Origin: JAJECS01 sp965198185
GTDB lineage: Bacteria > Chloroflexota > UBA11872
Direction of reading: 5' to 3'
Assembly (NCBI GenBank): GCA_965198185.1
Contig: CBDAOU010000002.1
Coordinates: 558,001-622,000, forward strand
Length of the DNA: 64,000 nt
Shown: in pieces, positions 7,961 through 16,384 of the stretch
Layout: each line of letters opens with the position of its first letter
Numbering within the stretch: the stretch's first letter is position 1
Notes under the pieces: generated by a model
What the model saw: only the letters and a program-made list of their open reading frames with translations
What the model was told of the DNA's origin: nothing
Database searches by the model: none
Made by a program: the position numbers and the translations under genes

Positions 7961-8024
7961 GGCGTGCCGGCGGATGGCCCCCCGCCTTCGCGGGGGTGAC
8001 GGGTTCGGACGTTGGCGATCTTCA
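7942..8024. repeat. Palindromic element flanked by an exact 18-bp direct repeat
   Basis: The 18 bases at 7942-7959 recur exactly at 8007-8024. The 47 bases between them contain a perfect 7-bp stem, CCCCCGC (7979-7985) and GCGGGGG (7990-7996), with a CTTC loop. The left copy is the start of the enolase coding sequence. The arrangement looks like insertion of a palindromic repeat with a target-site duplication. Confidence 0.7.
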
Positions 8025-8035
8025 CCGAACGCTGG

Positions 8036-8776
8036 CTAGGAAAAGCTGACGGAGTCGCCCGGCTTGAGCTCGATGACGCTTGTGCGGGGCGTGAGGTCGG
8101 CGATTCGCCGACGCAGGTCGTCGATGTCCGCCGCCTGATTGGGGAAGGTGTCGTAGTGGCAGGGGATGACGGCCCGCGGCCGTGTCAGCGCGGCGGCCAT
8201 GGCCGCTTCCTTGACGCCCATGGTGTATTTGCCGCCGGCCGGCAGGATCACCAAATCGGGCGCGTAGAGCTGGCTGATGAGCGCCATGTCGCCGAACACG
8301 CCGGTGTCGGCGGTGTCGTAGATCACCGGCCCGTCGTCGAAGGTCATGACGAAGCCGCAGACGCTGCCGTCGGGCTCGGCGTAGACCGTGCCGTCTTTGT
8401 AGGCCTGGCCGTGCATGCCGGTGGAGTGGTCGGCGCGGACCATGGTGTAGGCGACGCCGCCCAGCTTGGCCGTGCCGCCGATGTTGAGGGGGCAGGAGTC
8501 GGTGTCGAAGCCGATGCCGTGGGTGTCGGCGTAGCCGGCGACCTCCGGGCTGGCAATCAGGGTGGCGCCGGTTTTCTGGACGATGGCGATGGCGTCGCCC
8601 AGGTGGTCGACGTGCCCGTGCGAGACGCACACGACATCGGCACGGTCGACGTCGGCGAGACCCTCGGAGCAGACGGGGTTGTCGTCAAGCCAGGGGTCGA
8701 AGTAGATCACTTCCCCTGTCGGGGCCGTGAAGCGGAACGATGCGTGACCGAGGAAGTTGATTTCAACGGATTTCAT
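8036..8776 (-). CDS. Metallo-beta-lactamase-fold metal-dependent hydrolase (UPF0173 type)
   Basis: A 246-residue protein starting MKSVEINFLGHASFRF at ATG 8776, chosen because GGAGG lies nine bases upstream; the frame also extends further back without a good signal. The zinc-binding motif HGHVDHLGD is intact, followed by a later His in ADHSTGMHG, an Asp in YDTADTG and a His in IPCHYD. These fit the compact single-domain UPF0173 group of soluble MBL hydrolases, whose substrates are mostly unknown. It sits between the NTF2-like gene and the enolase on the same strand. Confidence 0.88.
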   Translation of the reverse strand: MKSVEINFLGHASFRFTAPTGEVIYFDPWLDDNPVCSEGLADVDRADVVCVSHGHVDHLGDAIAIVQKTGATLIASPEVAGYADTHGIGFDTDSCPLNIGGTAKLGGVAYTMVRADHSTGMHGQAYKDGTVYAEPDGSVCGFVMTFDDGPVIYDTADTGVFGDMALISQLYAPDLVILPAGGKYTMGVKEAAMAAALTRPRAVIPCHYDTFPNQAADIDDLRRRIADLTPRTSVIELKPGDSVSFS

Positions 8777-8820
8777 GGAATTAAGACCTCCGTATAGCTG
8801 CTCGGGCGTCGCCTGCGCGG

Positions 8821-9156
8821 CTAGCTGACGCCGAAAGCGAGCGATTGATGCCGGATCTTGTCGTCTTCGATGACAAATGTATCGGTGCCCGACGCGCTGC
8901 GGCCGTCGGCGTGACTGCCGCGCCACTCCAGCATCACGATTGGTTCCGAGGTGGTCACCGACACCTGCTCGATGGCGAACCCGTCGAGCGCGCCGCCAAT
9001 TTCCTCGAAGAACCGGGTGATTTCCGCGTGACCCTGGGCGGTCTTGCCCGGTCGCACGAATAGCGCGTCGTCGGCGTAGTCGGAGAGCAGGCGGTCCATG
9101 TCGCCGGCCATCACCGCGTCCCAGTGATGGTCGAACACCTCTTGGGCGGTACGCAT
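8821..9156 (-). CDS. SnoaL/NTF2-like family protein
   Basis: A 111-residue protein of the alpha+beta cone fold. The opening pattern FDHHWDAVMAGDMDRLLSDYADDALFVRPG is typical of SnoaL/DUF4440-like proteins, and GTDTFVIEDDKIRHQSL forms the closing strands. These are small enzymes or ligand-binding proteins; no function can be assigned. It is the first gene of a same-strand set with the MBL hydrolase (gap 44 bases) and the enolase, and is divergent from hydantoinase B across about 100 bases. Confidence 0.8.
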   Translation of the reverse strand: MRTAQEVFDHHWDAVMAGDMDRLLSDYADDALFVRPGKTAQGHAEITRFFEEIGGALDGFAIEQVSVTTSEPIVMLEWRGSHADGRSASGTDTFVIEDDKIRHQSLAFGVS

Positions 9157-9210
9157 CGCGCGGTCTCGCTTTGGGGGCGCCGGCTTGTCGTGTCGGCGCG
9201 GAGGGGACTT

Positions 9211-9216
9211 TATGAT
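9211..9216 (+). promoter_or_regulatory. Possible -10 element ahead of hydantoinase B
   Basis: TATGAT at 9211-9216 lies 45 bases upstream of ATG 9261 in the divergent gap 9157-9260. The nearest -35-like hexamer, TTGTCG at 9185-9190, is 20 bases away, which is longer than ideal. Confidence 0.25.
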
Positions 9217-9260
9217 ACCGGGGCGGCGGGCCCGCCTTGCCGCGATTCGCCGGTGGTTAC

Positions 9261-11066
9261 ATGCCCCGAGACACCGACCCGAAGCGCAGCGTCGCCGACC
9301 TGCAAGTCGACGATCCGGTTGAGCTTGAGGTCACGCGCAACAGTCTCATCGGCATCTGCGAGGAGATGGGCGTGGCCATGCTGCGCACGTCGTACTCGAC
9401 GATGTTCAACGAGGCGCGCGACTTTTCGTGCGTGGTGTTCGACGCCGAGGGCGAGATGATCGGCCAGGGCGACTTCTGTCCGGCCCACATCGGCGCCATC
9501 GTTCACACCGTCGAGTGGGCCATCAAGGAAGTCGGCCCGGACAACATGCACCCGGGCGACGTGATCCTGCACAACGACCCCTATCGCGGCGGCTGCCACT
9601 TGCCCGAGTTCATGACGCTGAAACCATGCTTCTACGAGGGCGAGGTGGTGGCCTACGCGGCCAACATCGCCCACATGACGGATATCGGCGGCATGGTGCC
9701 GGCGGCCTTCGGGGATACGCGCAACATTTTCCAGGAAGGCTTGCGGCTGCCGCCGATCAAGATCTACCAAGACGACCAGCCGGTGGAAGACATCTTCGCG
9801 ATCATCACGTCCAACGTGCGCACGCCGAAGGTGTCGCGCGGCGACCTTATGGCGATGGTTGGATCAACGTATCTGGCCGAGCGGCGCATCGTGGGCGTGG
9901 TGGAGAAGCTTGGCGTGGAGCGCTTCCGCCAGCTTGCGGGCCAGATCAAAGACGTGTCGGAAGTGCTCATGCGGCAGGCCATCGACCGGCTGCCGGACGG
10001 CGCATACACCGCCGAGGGCTTCCTGGAGGACGACGGCGTGATTCCCGACCGGCCCTGGAAAATCCGGGCCACGGTGGTGATTCGCGGCGACGAGGTGATC
10101 GTCGACTACACGGGATCGGACCCGCAGGCGGCCGGCGCGATCAACCAGTCATTCGGCACCACGGCGTCGGCGACATATGCCGGCATCTTTCACATGATCG
10201 ACAACGCCATCCCGTGGAATCACGGCGCTTACCGACCCATTGCCATCGTGGCGCCGCCGGGGTCGATTGTGAATGTGAACTACCCCGGCTCGTGCGTGGG
10301 CGGGAATTCCGACACGTATCCCACGACGGTCGACATCCTGCTGGCGGCCTTCGCGCAGGCCAGCGATCGCAGCTCCGCGGCCGACGGCGGCACCTGCGGC
10401 CTGCTGGGGTTCTATGGGGCGAATATCGACACGGGCGAACCCTTCGTCATTCTTCACCACGAAGGCATGGGGTGGGGCGGCCGGCGCGACGCGGACGGCA
10501 ACGACGCGCAGATCGTGAAGAACGGCAACTGCCTCAACGCGCCCTGCGAAGTCTGGGAAACGCGCTACCCCGTGCGGCTGGACGAGTATTCGCTAGCCGA
10601 GGGCGGCGCGGGCGCAGGCGCCTATCGGGGCGGCCACGGCGTGCAACGCATCTGGACCTGCCTTTCGCCGATGACCGTGAGCGCCCACCTGAACCGCACG
10701 TCCAACCGGCCGTGGGGCCTGCACGGCGGCACGGAAGGCGGAACGACCGCGCTGCTTTTCCGACGCGCCGGGGAAACCGAGTGGCAGACGGCCCGGGAGA
10801 TGTTCGGCACGATCTCCGACGGAAAGTTTTCCAATGTCGTGCTCGATATTGGCGATCAGATCCTGTTGCGCACGCCCGGCGGGGGCGGGTACGGCGATCC
10901 GCGCGACCGCGACCCGGCGCTGGTTCTCGAGGATGTGAGGGACTTACTACTCGAACCGGAGGAGGCACGGGAAATGTACGGTGTGGCCGTGAACGTGGAG
11001 GCCGGTCGGGCCGAACTCGGCGAAACGGACCAGCGCCGCCGCACTGCCAATGGAGCCGCTGAATGA
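9261..11066 (+). CDS. Hydantoinase B / N-methylhydantoinase (ATP-hydrolysing) beta-type subunit
   Basis: A 601-residue HyuB-family protein. ATG 9261 is favoured (GGTGG just upstream); a TTG at 9237 is possible. Family landmarks run from NSLIGICEEMGVAMLRTSYS through FSCVVFDAEGEMIGQGDFCPAHIG, DVILHNDPYRGGCHLPE and TPGGGGYGDPRDRDP at the end. HyuB proteins pair with HyuA to open hydantoin or oxoproline rings or to carboxylate ketones with ATP. No hyuA is adjacent; the nearest is at 16385, so this may be an orphan or may use that partner. It is coupled by an ATGA overlap to the RraA-like gene. Confidence 0.9.
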   Translation: MPRDTDPKRSVADLQVDDPVELEVTRNSLIGICEEMGVAMLRTSYSTMFNEARDFSCVVFDAEGEMIGQGDFCPAHIGAIVHTVEWAIKEVGPDNMHPGDVILHNDPYRGGCHLPEFMTLKPCFYEGEVVAYAANIAHMTDIGGMVPAAFGDTRNIFQEGLRLPPIKIYQDDQPVEDIFAIITSNVRTPKVSRGDLMAMVGSTYLAERRIVGVVEKLGVERFRQLAGQIKDVSEVLMRQAIDRLPDGAYTAEGFLEDDGVIPDRPWKIRATVVIRGDEVIVDYTGSDPQAAGAINQSFGTTASATYAGIFHMIDNAIPWNHGAYRPIAIVAPPGSIVNVNYPGSCVGGNSDTYPTTVDILLAAFAQASDRSSAADGGTCGLLGFYGANIDTGEPFVILHHEGMGWGGRRDADGNDAQIVKNGNCLNAPCEVWETRYPVRLDEYSLAEGGAGAGAYRGGHGVQRIWTCLSPMTVSAHLNRTSNRPWGLHGGTEGGTTALLFRRAGETEWQTAREMFGTISDGKFSNVVLDIGDQILLRTPGGGGYGDPRDRDPALVLEDVRDLLLEPEEAREMYGVAVNVEAGRAELGETDQRRRTANGAAE

Positions 11067-11731
11067 CTCAGGCACCTGAATTTGACGACGCCCTGCGGCA
11101 GCGCTTTCAGGCGCTGCACTCCGCCCTGATCGCCGACAGCCTGGACCGCATGGGCGTGCCGGTGCAGGCCATGCGGCCCGACGTGCGTCCGATGTATCCC
11201 GGTGCCCGCATCGTGGGTCGAGCGCTGCCGCTCTTGCAGACCGCCGTCTACCGCCCGCCGGACGAGCCATACGAGGTGCTGTTCGAAGCCTTCCGCGCCA
11301 TGCGTCCCAATGACGTGCTCGTCATCACCACAACCGGCCACTACGCCTCGGGCGTGTGGGGCGGACTGCTGAGCACGTCGGCGCAGACGCGCGGCGCGGT
11401 GGGCTGCGTGATCGACGGCCTGACGCGTGACGTGCACGAGATCGAGGAGATTGACTTTCCGGTGTTTGCGGTCGGCCAGAGCCCGGTGGACTCGGAGGGC
11501 CGCTGCGAGGGCATCGAGTGGGGCCAGCCGATCGACTGCGCCGGCGCGCGGGTTGCGTACGGCGACGTGATCGTCGGCGATGACATGGGCGTCGTGTTGG
11601 TCCCGGGCGAGGCGGCGGAAGAGGTGTTGGACCGAGCCGAGGCCAAGGGACGCGGTGAGTCCGACGTGCGCGAGATTCTGGCCACCGGTCGCGATGTGGG
11701 CGAGGTCTTCAAGGAATACGGCATCCTGTAA
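11063..11731 (+). CDS. RraA family protein (4-hydroxy-4-methyl-2-oxoglutarate aldolase-like)
   Basis: A 222-residue RraA-fold protein. The family core GGLLSTSAQTRGAVGCVIDGLTRD is present, with the Arg/Asp pair (GLTRD) that binds the oxoacid and divalent metal, and the later GDDMGVVLVP strand. Homologues split hydroxy-oxo acids to pyruvate or act as RraA-type RNase E regulators; in a catabolic setting the aldolase role is more likely. Its ATG overlaps the stop of hydantoinase B, suggesting joint expression. Confidence 0.87.
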   Translation: MTQAPEFDDALRQRFQALHSALIADSLDRMGVPVQAMRPDVRPMYPGARIVGRALPLLQTAVYRPPDEPYEVLFEAFRAMRPNDVLVITTTGHYASGVWGGLLSTSAQTRGAVGCVIDGLTRDVHEIEEIDFPVFAVGQSPVDSEGRCEGIEWGQPIDCAGARVAYGDVIVGDDMGVVLVPGEAAEEVLDRAEAKGRGESDVREILATGRDVGEVFKEYGIL

Positions 11732-11795
11732 GTCGGGGCTCGTGTTCGCGCCGGCCGCGGGGAAGGCCCCAAGTTGTTGCTTGGGTCTGCCCCTT

Positions 11796-11847
11796 AGATT
11801 CCTCGCTGCGCTCGGAATGACAGGGTGGGCGGCTCGGAATGACAGGA
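11796..11847. repeat. Interspersed intergenic repeat (GGAATGACAGG type)
   Basis: The stretch contains a near-palindrome, ATTCC and GGAAT around CTCGCTGCGCTC, followed by a second CTCGGAATGACAGG at about 11833-11846. This resembles a widespread bacterial intergenic repeat family. It fills most of the 205-base gap between the RraA-like gene and the dehydrogenase. Confidence 0.6.
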
Positions 11848-11936
11848 AAGGGAATGCCGACGGTGGGCGATCAGGCAAGCGAGTGGTTCACCATGGGTGA
11901 TCGGCCTGGCGACTGCCTTGTGATTGGATGGCGCCA

Positions 11937-12914
11937 ATGACCGAGCCCCGCTTCCGGGTTGTTATCACCGACTGCGATTTCGAGATGCCGCCGGTGATTG
12001 AGCAGGCCGAGCTTGATCCGATCGGCGCTGAGATTGTCGTCGAGCAGTGCTTCACGGAAGACGCGTTGATCGAGAAGGTGGCCGACGCCGACGGGCTGCT
12101 CGAACAATACGCGCCCATAACGGCGCGCGTCGTCGATGCCCTCCAGCGATGCAAGGTGATCGTGCGCTACGGCACCGGCATGGATCCGATCGACGTGGCG
12201 GCGGCCACGGCGAAGGGCATCGTGGTCTGCAACGTGCGCGACTATCAGGTTGGCGAAGTCGCCGATCACACCATGGGTTTTCTGCTCGCCCTGGCGCGCC
12301 ACCTCGTGGTCTACAACGACGACGTGCGCGCCGGCATTTGGGACGCCAGCGGAAGGGTGCCCGAGCGCATGGAACGCATCGAGGGCCAGACGCTGGGGCT
12401 GATCGGGCTTGGGCAGACCGCGCAGGCGGTGGCGGCGCGCGCGCGAGCCTTTGGGTTGCGGTCCATCGGACATTCGCCCCGCGCGCCGGATTCCGCTTTC
12501 GCGGCGGCGCAGGTCGAGCGTGTGCCGCTGGACGATCTGCTGCGGCAGTCGGATTTCGTCTCGGTGCACACGCCGTTGCGGGCGCAGACGTTTCATCTGA
12601 TCGGCGAGGCCGAGTTTGAATTGATGAAGCCCAGCGTATTCCTCATCAACACCGCCCGCGGCGCGGTGGTGGACAACGCGGCGCTGGCGCGGGCGCTGAA
12701 GGACGGGCAAATTGCCGGCGCCGGGCTCGACGTGATGGAAGAAGAGCCGCTGCCGATGGACTCGGCCTTGCGTGAGGCGCCGAACCTCATCGTCACGCCG
12801 CACGGCGGGTTCTACTCGCGGACGTCGATCCGCATCCTGCGCCGCGAGGCGGCGGCGGAGGTCGCGCGCGTGCTTCGCGGCGAGCCGCCGAACTCGGTCT
12901 TCGAGCCGGAGTAG
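11937..12914 (+). CDS. D-isomer-specific 2-hydroxyacid dehydrogenase (CtBP-like)
   Basis: A 325-residue NAD-dependent dehydrogenase from ATG 11937; ATG 11928, three codons earlier, is equally possible. The Rossmann motif GLIGLGQTAQAVA lies at about residues 153-165. The catalytic set is complete: Arg241 in NTARG, Glu270 in MEEE, and His289 in VTPHGG. The helix EVADHTMGFLLALARH matches the C-terminal-binding-protein branch. It would interconvert a 2-hydroxyacid and a 2-oxoacid. The neighbours (RraA-like aldolase, Gfo/Idh enzyme, isomerase) suggest a role in sugar-acid or hydroxyacid breakdown. Confidence 0.9.
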   Translation: MTEPRFRVVITDCDFEMPPVIEQAELDPIGAEIVVEQCFTEDALIEKVADADGLLEQYAPITARVVDALQRCKVIVRYGTGMDPIDVAAATAKGIVVCNVRDYQVGEVADHTMGFLLALARHLVVYNDDVRAGIWDASGRVPERMERIEGQTLGLIGLGQTAQAVAARARAFGLRSIGHSPRAPDSAFAAAQVERVPLDDLLRQSDFVSVHTPLRAQTFHLIGEAEFELMKPSVFLINTARGAVVDNAALARALKDGQIAGAGLDVMEEEPLPMDSALREAPNLIVTPHGGFYSRTSIRILRREAAAEVARVLRGEPPNSVFEPE

Positions 12915-12968
12915 CACGGCCCTAAGGCTGGTTCCCGCAGGTGAGACCTTTGACAAAAGAGGCACGGG

Positions 12969-12982
12969 CGGTTCGTGAACCG
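12969..12982. repeat. Short palindrome CGGTTCGTGAACCG
   Basis: Perfect 6-bp arms around GT, within a GGGCGGTTCGTGAACCGACCC-type intergenic repeat between a plus-strand and a minus-strand gene end. Confidence 0.5.
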
Positions 12983-13019
12983 ACCCTACTCGTGGCCCAA
13001 TAGGTTGAGCGGCCGCTAG

Positions 13020-13061
13020 ATTCCCGCTCCCCGCCTGCGCGGGGACAGGCTCCGCGGGAAT
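13020..13061. repeat. Nested palindromic repeat, possible bidirectional terminator
   Basis: The outer arms ATTCCCG (13020-13026) and CGGGAAT (13055-13061) enclose a perfect inner hairpin, CCCCGC (13029-13034) and GCGGGG (13039-13044) with loop CTGC. It lies between the convergent ends of the dehydrogenase (12914) and the Gfo/Idh gene (13097). Confidence 0.55.
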
Positions 13062-13096
13062 GATGGAGAGGTGACGCAAGGGTCCCCAGTTCGAGT

Positions 13097-14233
13097 CTAG
13101 TTGCTGTCGAAGGCCGTCCAGTCGACGTCAACCCAGCGGCGCTCGCGGGCGCTCGTCAGGGCGGCGTCGTGCACGATCTGGATGCCGAAGCCGTCCTGGA
13201 ACGTGGGGTAGGTCGGCGCTTCAGGCTGGCCGCCGTCAGCAACGGCGCGGTAGACCTCGCGGAACAGGAGCCGGAACGTGTCGGCGAAGCCTTCGCGGTA
13301 GGCGCCGGGATTGTCCATGAACCGGCCGCCCTCTTCGGTCGCTTGTCGCGGGTCCGGCACCACGATTTCATTGGGTTCGGTGCGATGCCCGAGCCAGAGC
13401 TCGTTGGGCCGCTCCGAATCCCAGCTCACGCCCATGCGCGAGGCGTCGATCTCGACGCGGATACGGTAGGGATGTCCCACCGCCACGTGCGAGAGCGAGA
13501 GGACGCCGCGGGCGCCGTTGGCCCAATGCACGAGCAGGTTCGAGACATCCTCGCCGGGCGCGTCGTAGTCGTCCATGCCGCCGTCGGGCCGGGGGCGCTT
13601 GCGTGTGGCGTGCGCCGTGAGGAAATCCGCGCACACGGCAGTGACGCGGCTGCCGATGACGAAGCTGGTGAGATCGAGCAGGTGGCTGCCGGTGGTCGAG
13701 GTGACGATGGTGGGTCCGCCCATGTCCGGCAGGAGGCGCCAGTCCCAATCCGTCTCGAGCCAAAACGTGTCGTCTGCGACGGAGGCCCGGACGAGCATTA
13801 CGCGGTCGAGCGTGCCCAGCCGACGCCGAGCGGCCAACTCCTGCACCAGCGTGTAGAAGCGGTTGTTGAAGCAAATGGCATTCACGCGGCCTGAGTCCGC
13901 GGCGCGCCGGTAGAGGTCGCCGGCGGAACCGGCGTCGGTGGTGAGGGGCTTCTCGCACACGACGTGCGCGCCGGCGTCGAGGGACGCGCCGGCGTGCTCG
14001 AGGTGATAGGTGTCGGGGGTGCAGACGTGCACCGCGTCCGGGTTGGTGGCGCGCAGGGCGGTGGCCAGGTCGGGATCTCCGCGTGGGACGCCGAATTCCG
14101 CGGCAGCCGCGATGCTGCGTGCCTCGCTGCTCGCCACCACGCTCACGATGTCGACGTTGTTGCGGCGCAGGGCGTCGATATGCACGCGTCCGATCACGCC
14201 CGTGCCCAGCACGATGGCTCGCGGTCTCTCCAC
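13097..14233 (-). CDS. Gfo/Idh/MocA family oxidoreductase
   Basis: A 378-residue NAD(P)-dependent oxidoreductase. GTG 14233 is preferred: GAGG stands about seven bases upstream and the protein then begins directly before the Rossmann strand RAIVLGTGVIGRVH. The EKP motif is intact (VVCEKPLTTD), as is the FNNRFY element of the C-terminal domain. An in-frame ATG upstream at 14296 would add 21 low-quality residues. Substrate unknown. It is divergent from the TIM-barrel isomerase at 14383. Confidence 0.9.
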   Translation of the reverse strand: MERPRAIVLGTGVIGRVHIDALRRNNVDIVSVVASSEARSIAAAAEFGVPRGDPDLATALRATNPDAVHVCTPDTYHLEHAGASLDAGAHVVCEKPLTTDAGSAGDLYRRAADSGRVNAICFNNRFYTLVQELAARRRLGTLDRVMLVRASVADDTFWLETDWDWRLLPDMGGPTIVTSTTGSHLLDLTSFVIGSRVTAVCADFLTAHATRKRPRPDGGMDDYDAPGEDVSNLLVHWANGARGVLSLSHVAVGHPYRIRVEIDASRMGVSWDSERPNELWLGHRTEPNEIVVPDPRQATEEGGRFMDNPGAYREGFADTFRLLFREVYRAVADGGQPEAPTYPTFQDGFGIQIVHDAALTSARERRWVDVDWTAFDSN

Positions 14234-14382
14234 GGTTTGACCTCTATTCCGGTGCGGCGGCGCCGACCCAGGAGGGGTGATCGCCATGGTAGGCAATGGG
14301 CACGTGCGCCGGGCGCATTTCGGTCATACTTGGGGCCGCACACGTCGCCGGCGCGCGATTGTTGGGATCAGGGAGCGATGCA

Positions 14383-15360
14383 ATGAGACTCGGCCTTTCA
14401 CAGGCGGCCTATCGCTGGGTGTCATACCCGGGCCTGCGCATCGATCAGCCCGAATATGGTTTTCGCGGCCTGGAGTATCCGTACGGCACGACCGCGGTGC
14501 CGCCCGCGGAGCTGGACGGCGCGCTGGAGTGGTGGATCGAGCGTTGCGACGAGTGGGGCTTTGACAACCTCTATACGGCCGCGTCCCTCTTGGATGGCAA
14601 GGAGGCGGCGGCTGCCGCGGGTCGGCTGCTCGCGGAGAACGGCATCGAGTGGGTCGGCTCCGTGAACGGCGCCTGGGCCGTCGACCGCGACGAGTGGCCG
14701 GCCGTGCACGAGCGCGCGGCGACGCACCTGGACTGGATGCAGGCCGGCGGCGTGCGAATCAGCTCCATGGTGAACGCCGACCCGCCGGGGCCTCCGGGCC
14801 AGCCCATGCCTAACGGTGGTCTGCGATTCGGGCACTTCAGCACCGAGACGCCCATTGGCGTGCAGATCGATCGCATGATCGACAACTTGTCCAAGCTGGT
14901 GGTCGAGGCGGAGAAATGCGGCATCGTGCTGGCCTTCGAGAACCACATGGACTACCGCATCAGCGAGATCGTGCAGGTGGTGGAGGGCGTCGCGTCGCCG
15001 TGGCTGCGGATCAACTACGACTTCGCCAACAGTTACTCGGTCGTGGAGGACCAGGTCGATGCCGCCCACATGGCCGCGCCCTATACCGTGATGACGCATC
15101 TCAAGGACATGCGGGTGCAATCCATCACGACGACCGGCGAGCCGCGGTTCTTTCACGCGCCCGTGGGCTACGGCAGCGTGGAAGTTCTCGAGATCATGGA
15201 GATCTTGCAGCAGAACGCGCCGGACCCCGATGATCTGCCCCATTGCATCGAGACGTGCTGCCTGCCGCAGTACGACCCGCAGCTGTGGATGAAGCTGACC
15301 ATCGAGTGGCTGGAAGCCAACTGCGCGCAGTACTTCCCCAAGCGGTTTGCGAGCGCGTGA
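14383..15360 (+). CDS. TIM-barrel sugar phosphate isomerase/epimerase family protein (SQA-YRW paralogue 1)
   Basis: A 325-residue xylose-isomerase-like TIM-barrel protein. ATG 14383 has GGGAG seven bases upstream and opens with MRLGLSQAAYRWVSYPGLR. The metal-site candidates follow the AP-endonuclease-2 pattern: Glu in LAFENHMDYR, Asp in INYDFANSYS, His in VMTHLKDMR and Glu near HCIETCC. Two close paralogues lie at 27736 and 28665. Proteins of this fold isomerise or epimerise keto sugars; the substrate is unknown. It is followed by a hydroxyacid dehydrogenase and hyuA on the same strand. Confidence 0.85.
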   Translation: MRLGLSQAAYRWVSYPGLRIDQPEYGFRGLEYPYGTTAVPPAELDGALEWWIERCDEWGFDNLYTAASLLDGKEAAAAAGRLLAENGIEWVGSVNGAWAVDRDEWPAVHERAATHLDWMQAGGVRISSMVNADPPGPPGQPMPNGGLRFGHFSTETPIGVQIDRMIDNLSKLVVEAEKCGIVLAFENHMDYRISEIVQVVEGVASPWLRINYDFANSYSVVEDQVDAAHMAAPYTVMTHLKDMRVQSITTTGEPRFFHAPVGYGSVEVLEIMEILQQNAPDPDDLPHCIETCCLPQYDPQLWMKLTIEWLEANCAQYFPKRFASA

Positions 15361-15397
15361 GGCAGGCGTCGCTGAGCGGTCCGGTCGGCGCCCTGGG

Positions 15398-16372
15398 ATG
15401 AGCCGCCGGTTTCGCGTGGTATCCGCCGGCGCGGGTTTGCCGCACCGGGATCGCGAGGCCGAGGTGCTTGCCGACATCGCCGATATGGTGTTCCTGGGCG
15501 CTCCGCCACACGCCGAGCTGTTCGACGCCGTGGCCGACGCCGACGCGATGCTGACCGAGCTGACCCCAGTGGATGGCGACTTGCTGGATCACGCGCCGAA
15601 TCTGCGCGGCGTCGTGGTCTACGGCGTGGGCACGGAGAAGGTCGATCTGAATGCGGCGAAAGAGCGCGGCGTGGTGGTGGCGCATACGCCCGATGCCTTC
15701 ACCTCCGAGGTCGCCGAGCACGCCATCGCCCTGTTGCTGGCGCTGGCACGCTGCGTGACCGCGTCGGACAGCGACGTGCGCGAGCGCCACATGTGGCGCA
15801 CCTACGACGACACGTTTCAACCACGGCGCCTACGCGGATCGACGCTCGGCGTGCTGGGCTACGGGCGCATCGGCCGCGCGACCGCGGCGTTGGCCGCCGG
15901 CTTCGGCATGCGGCTGGTGGTCTTCGATCCCTTTCTTCCGGCGGAACAGCTCAGGCCGCCGCCGGGGGCGGAAATGCGCGTGGCGAGCGGTCTCGATGAC
16001 CTATTGGAATCGGTCGATGCCCTCACGGTGCACGTTCCGCTCACCGCCGACACCCGGGAAATGCTCGGCGCTGCGGAAATGGCTCGCATGCGCCGCGGCG
16101 CGCTGCTGATCAACGTGTCGCGCGGCGGCATCATCGATCACGGCGCGCTGCAGAATGCGCTAGCCTCTGGCGCCCTGGGCGGGGCTGGTCTGGACGTGTT
16201 CGAAACCGAACCGCCAAACTTCGACCATCCGCTTCTCCGCGAGTCCAATCTCATCGTCACGCCCCACATTGCCTGGAAATCTGAATCCGCGGCCCTGGGC
16301 TGCCAACTTGCAGCGGTGGCCGAGGTGCGTCGTATCCTGCTCGGCGACGAGCCAGAGCATCGAGTGATCTGA
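15398..16372 (+). CDS. D-isomer-specific 2-hydroxyacid dehydrogenase
   Basis: A 324-residue protein starting at ATG 15398 (MSRRFRVVSAGAGL). The NAD-binding loop GVLGYGRIGRA lies at about 151-161, and the catalytic residues are Arg242 (NVSRGG), Glu271 (FETEPP) and His290 (VTPHIA). This is the glycerate/phosphoglycerate dehydrogenase-like branch. It follows the TIM-barrel isomerase by 37 bases and precedes hyuA by 12, so these are probably one transcription unit. Confidence 0.9.
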   Translation: MSRRFRVVSAGAGLPHRDREAEVLADIADMVFLGAPPHAELFDAVADADAMLTELTPVDGDLLDHAPNLRGVVVYGVGTEKVDLNAAKERGVVVAHTPDAFTSEVAEHAIALLLALARCVTASDSDVRERHMWRTYDDTFQPRRLRGSTLGVLGYGRIGRATAALAAGFGMRLVVFDPFLPAEQLRPPPGAEMRVASGLDDLLESVDALTVHVPLTADTREMLGAAEMARMRRGALLINVSRGGIIDHGALQNALASGALGGAGLDVFETEPPNFDHPLLRESNLIVTPHIAWKSESAALGCQLAAVAEVRRILLGDEPEHRVI

Positions 16373-16384
16373 GGCAGGCGCGCG

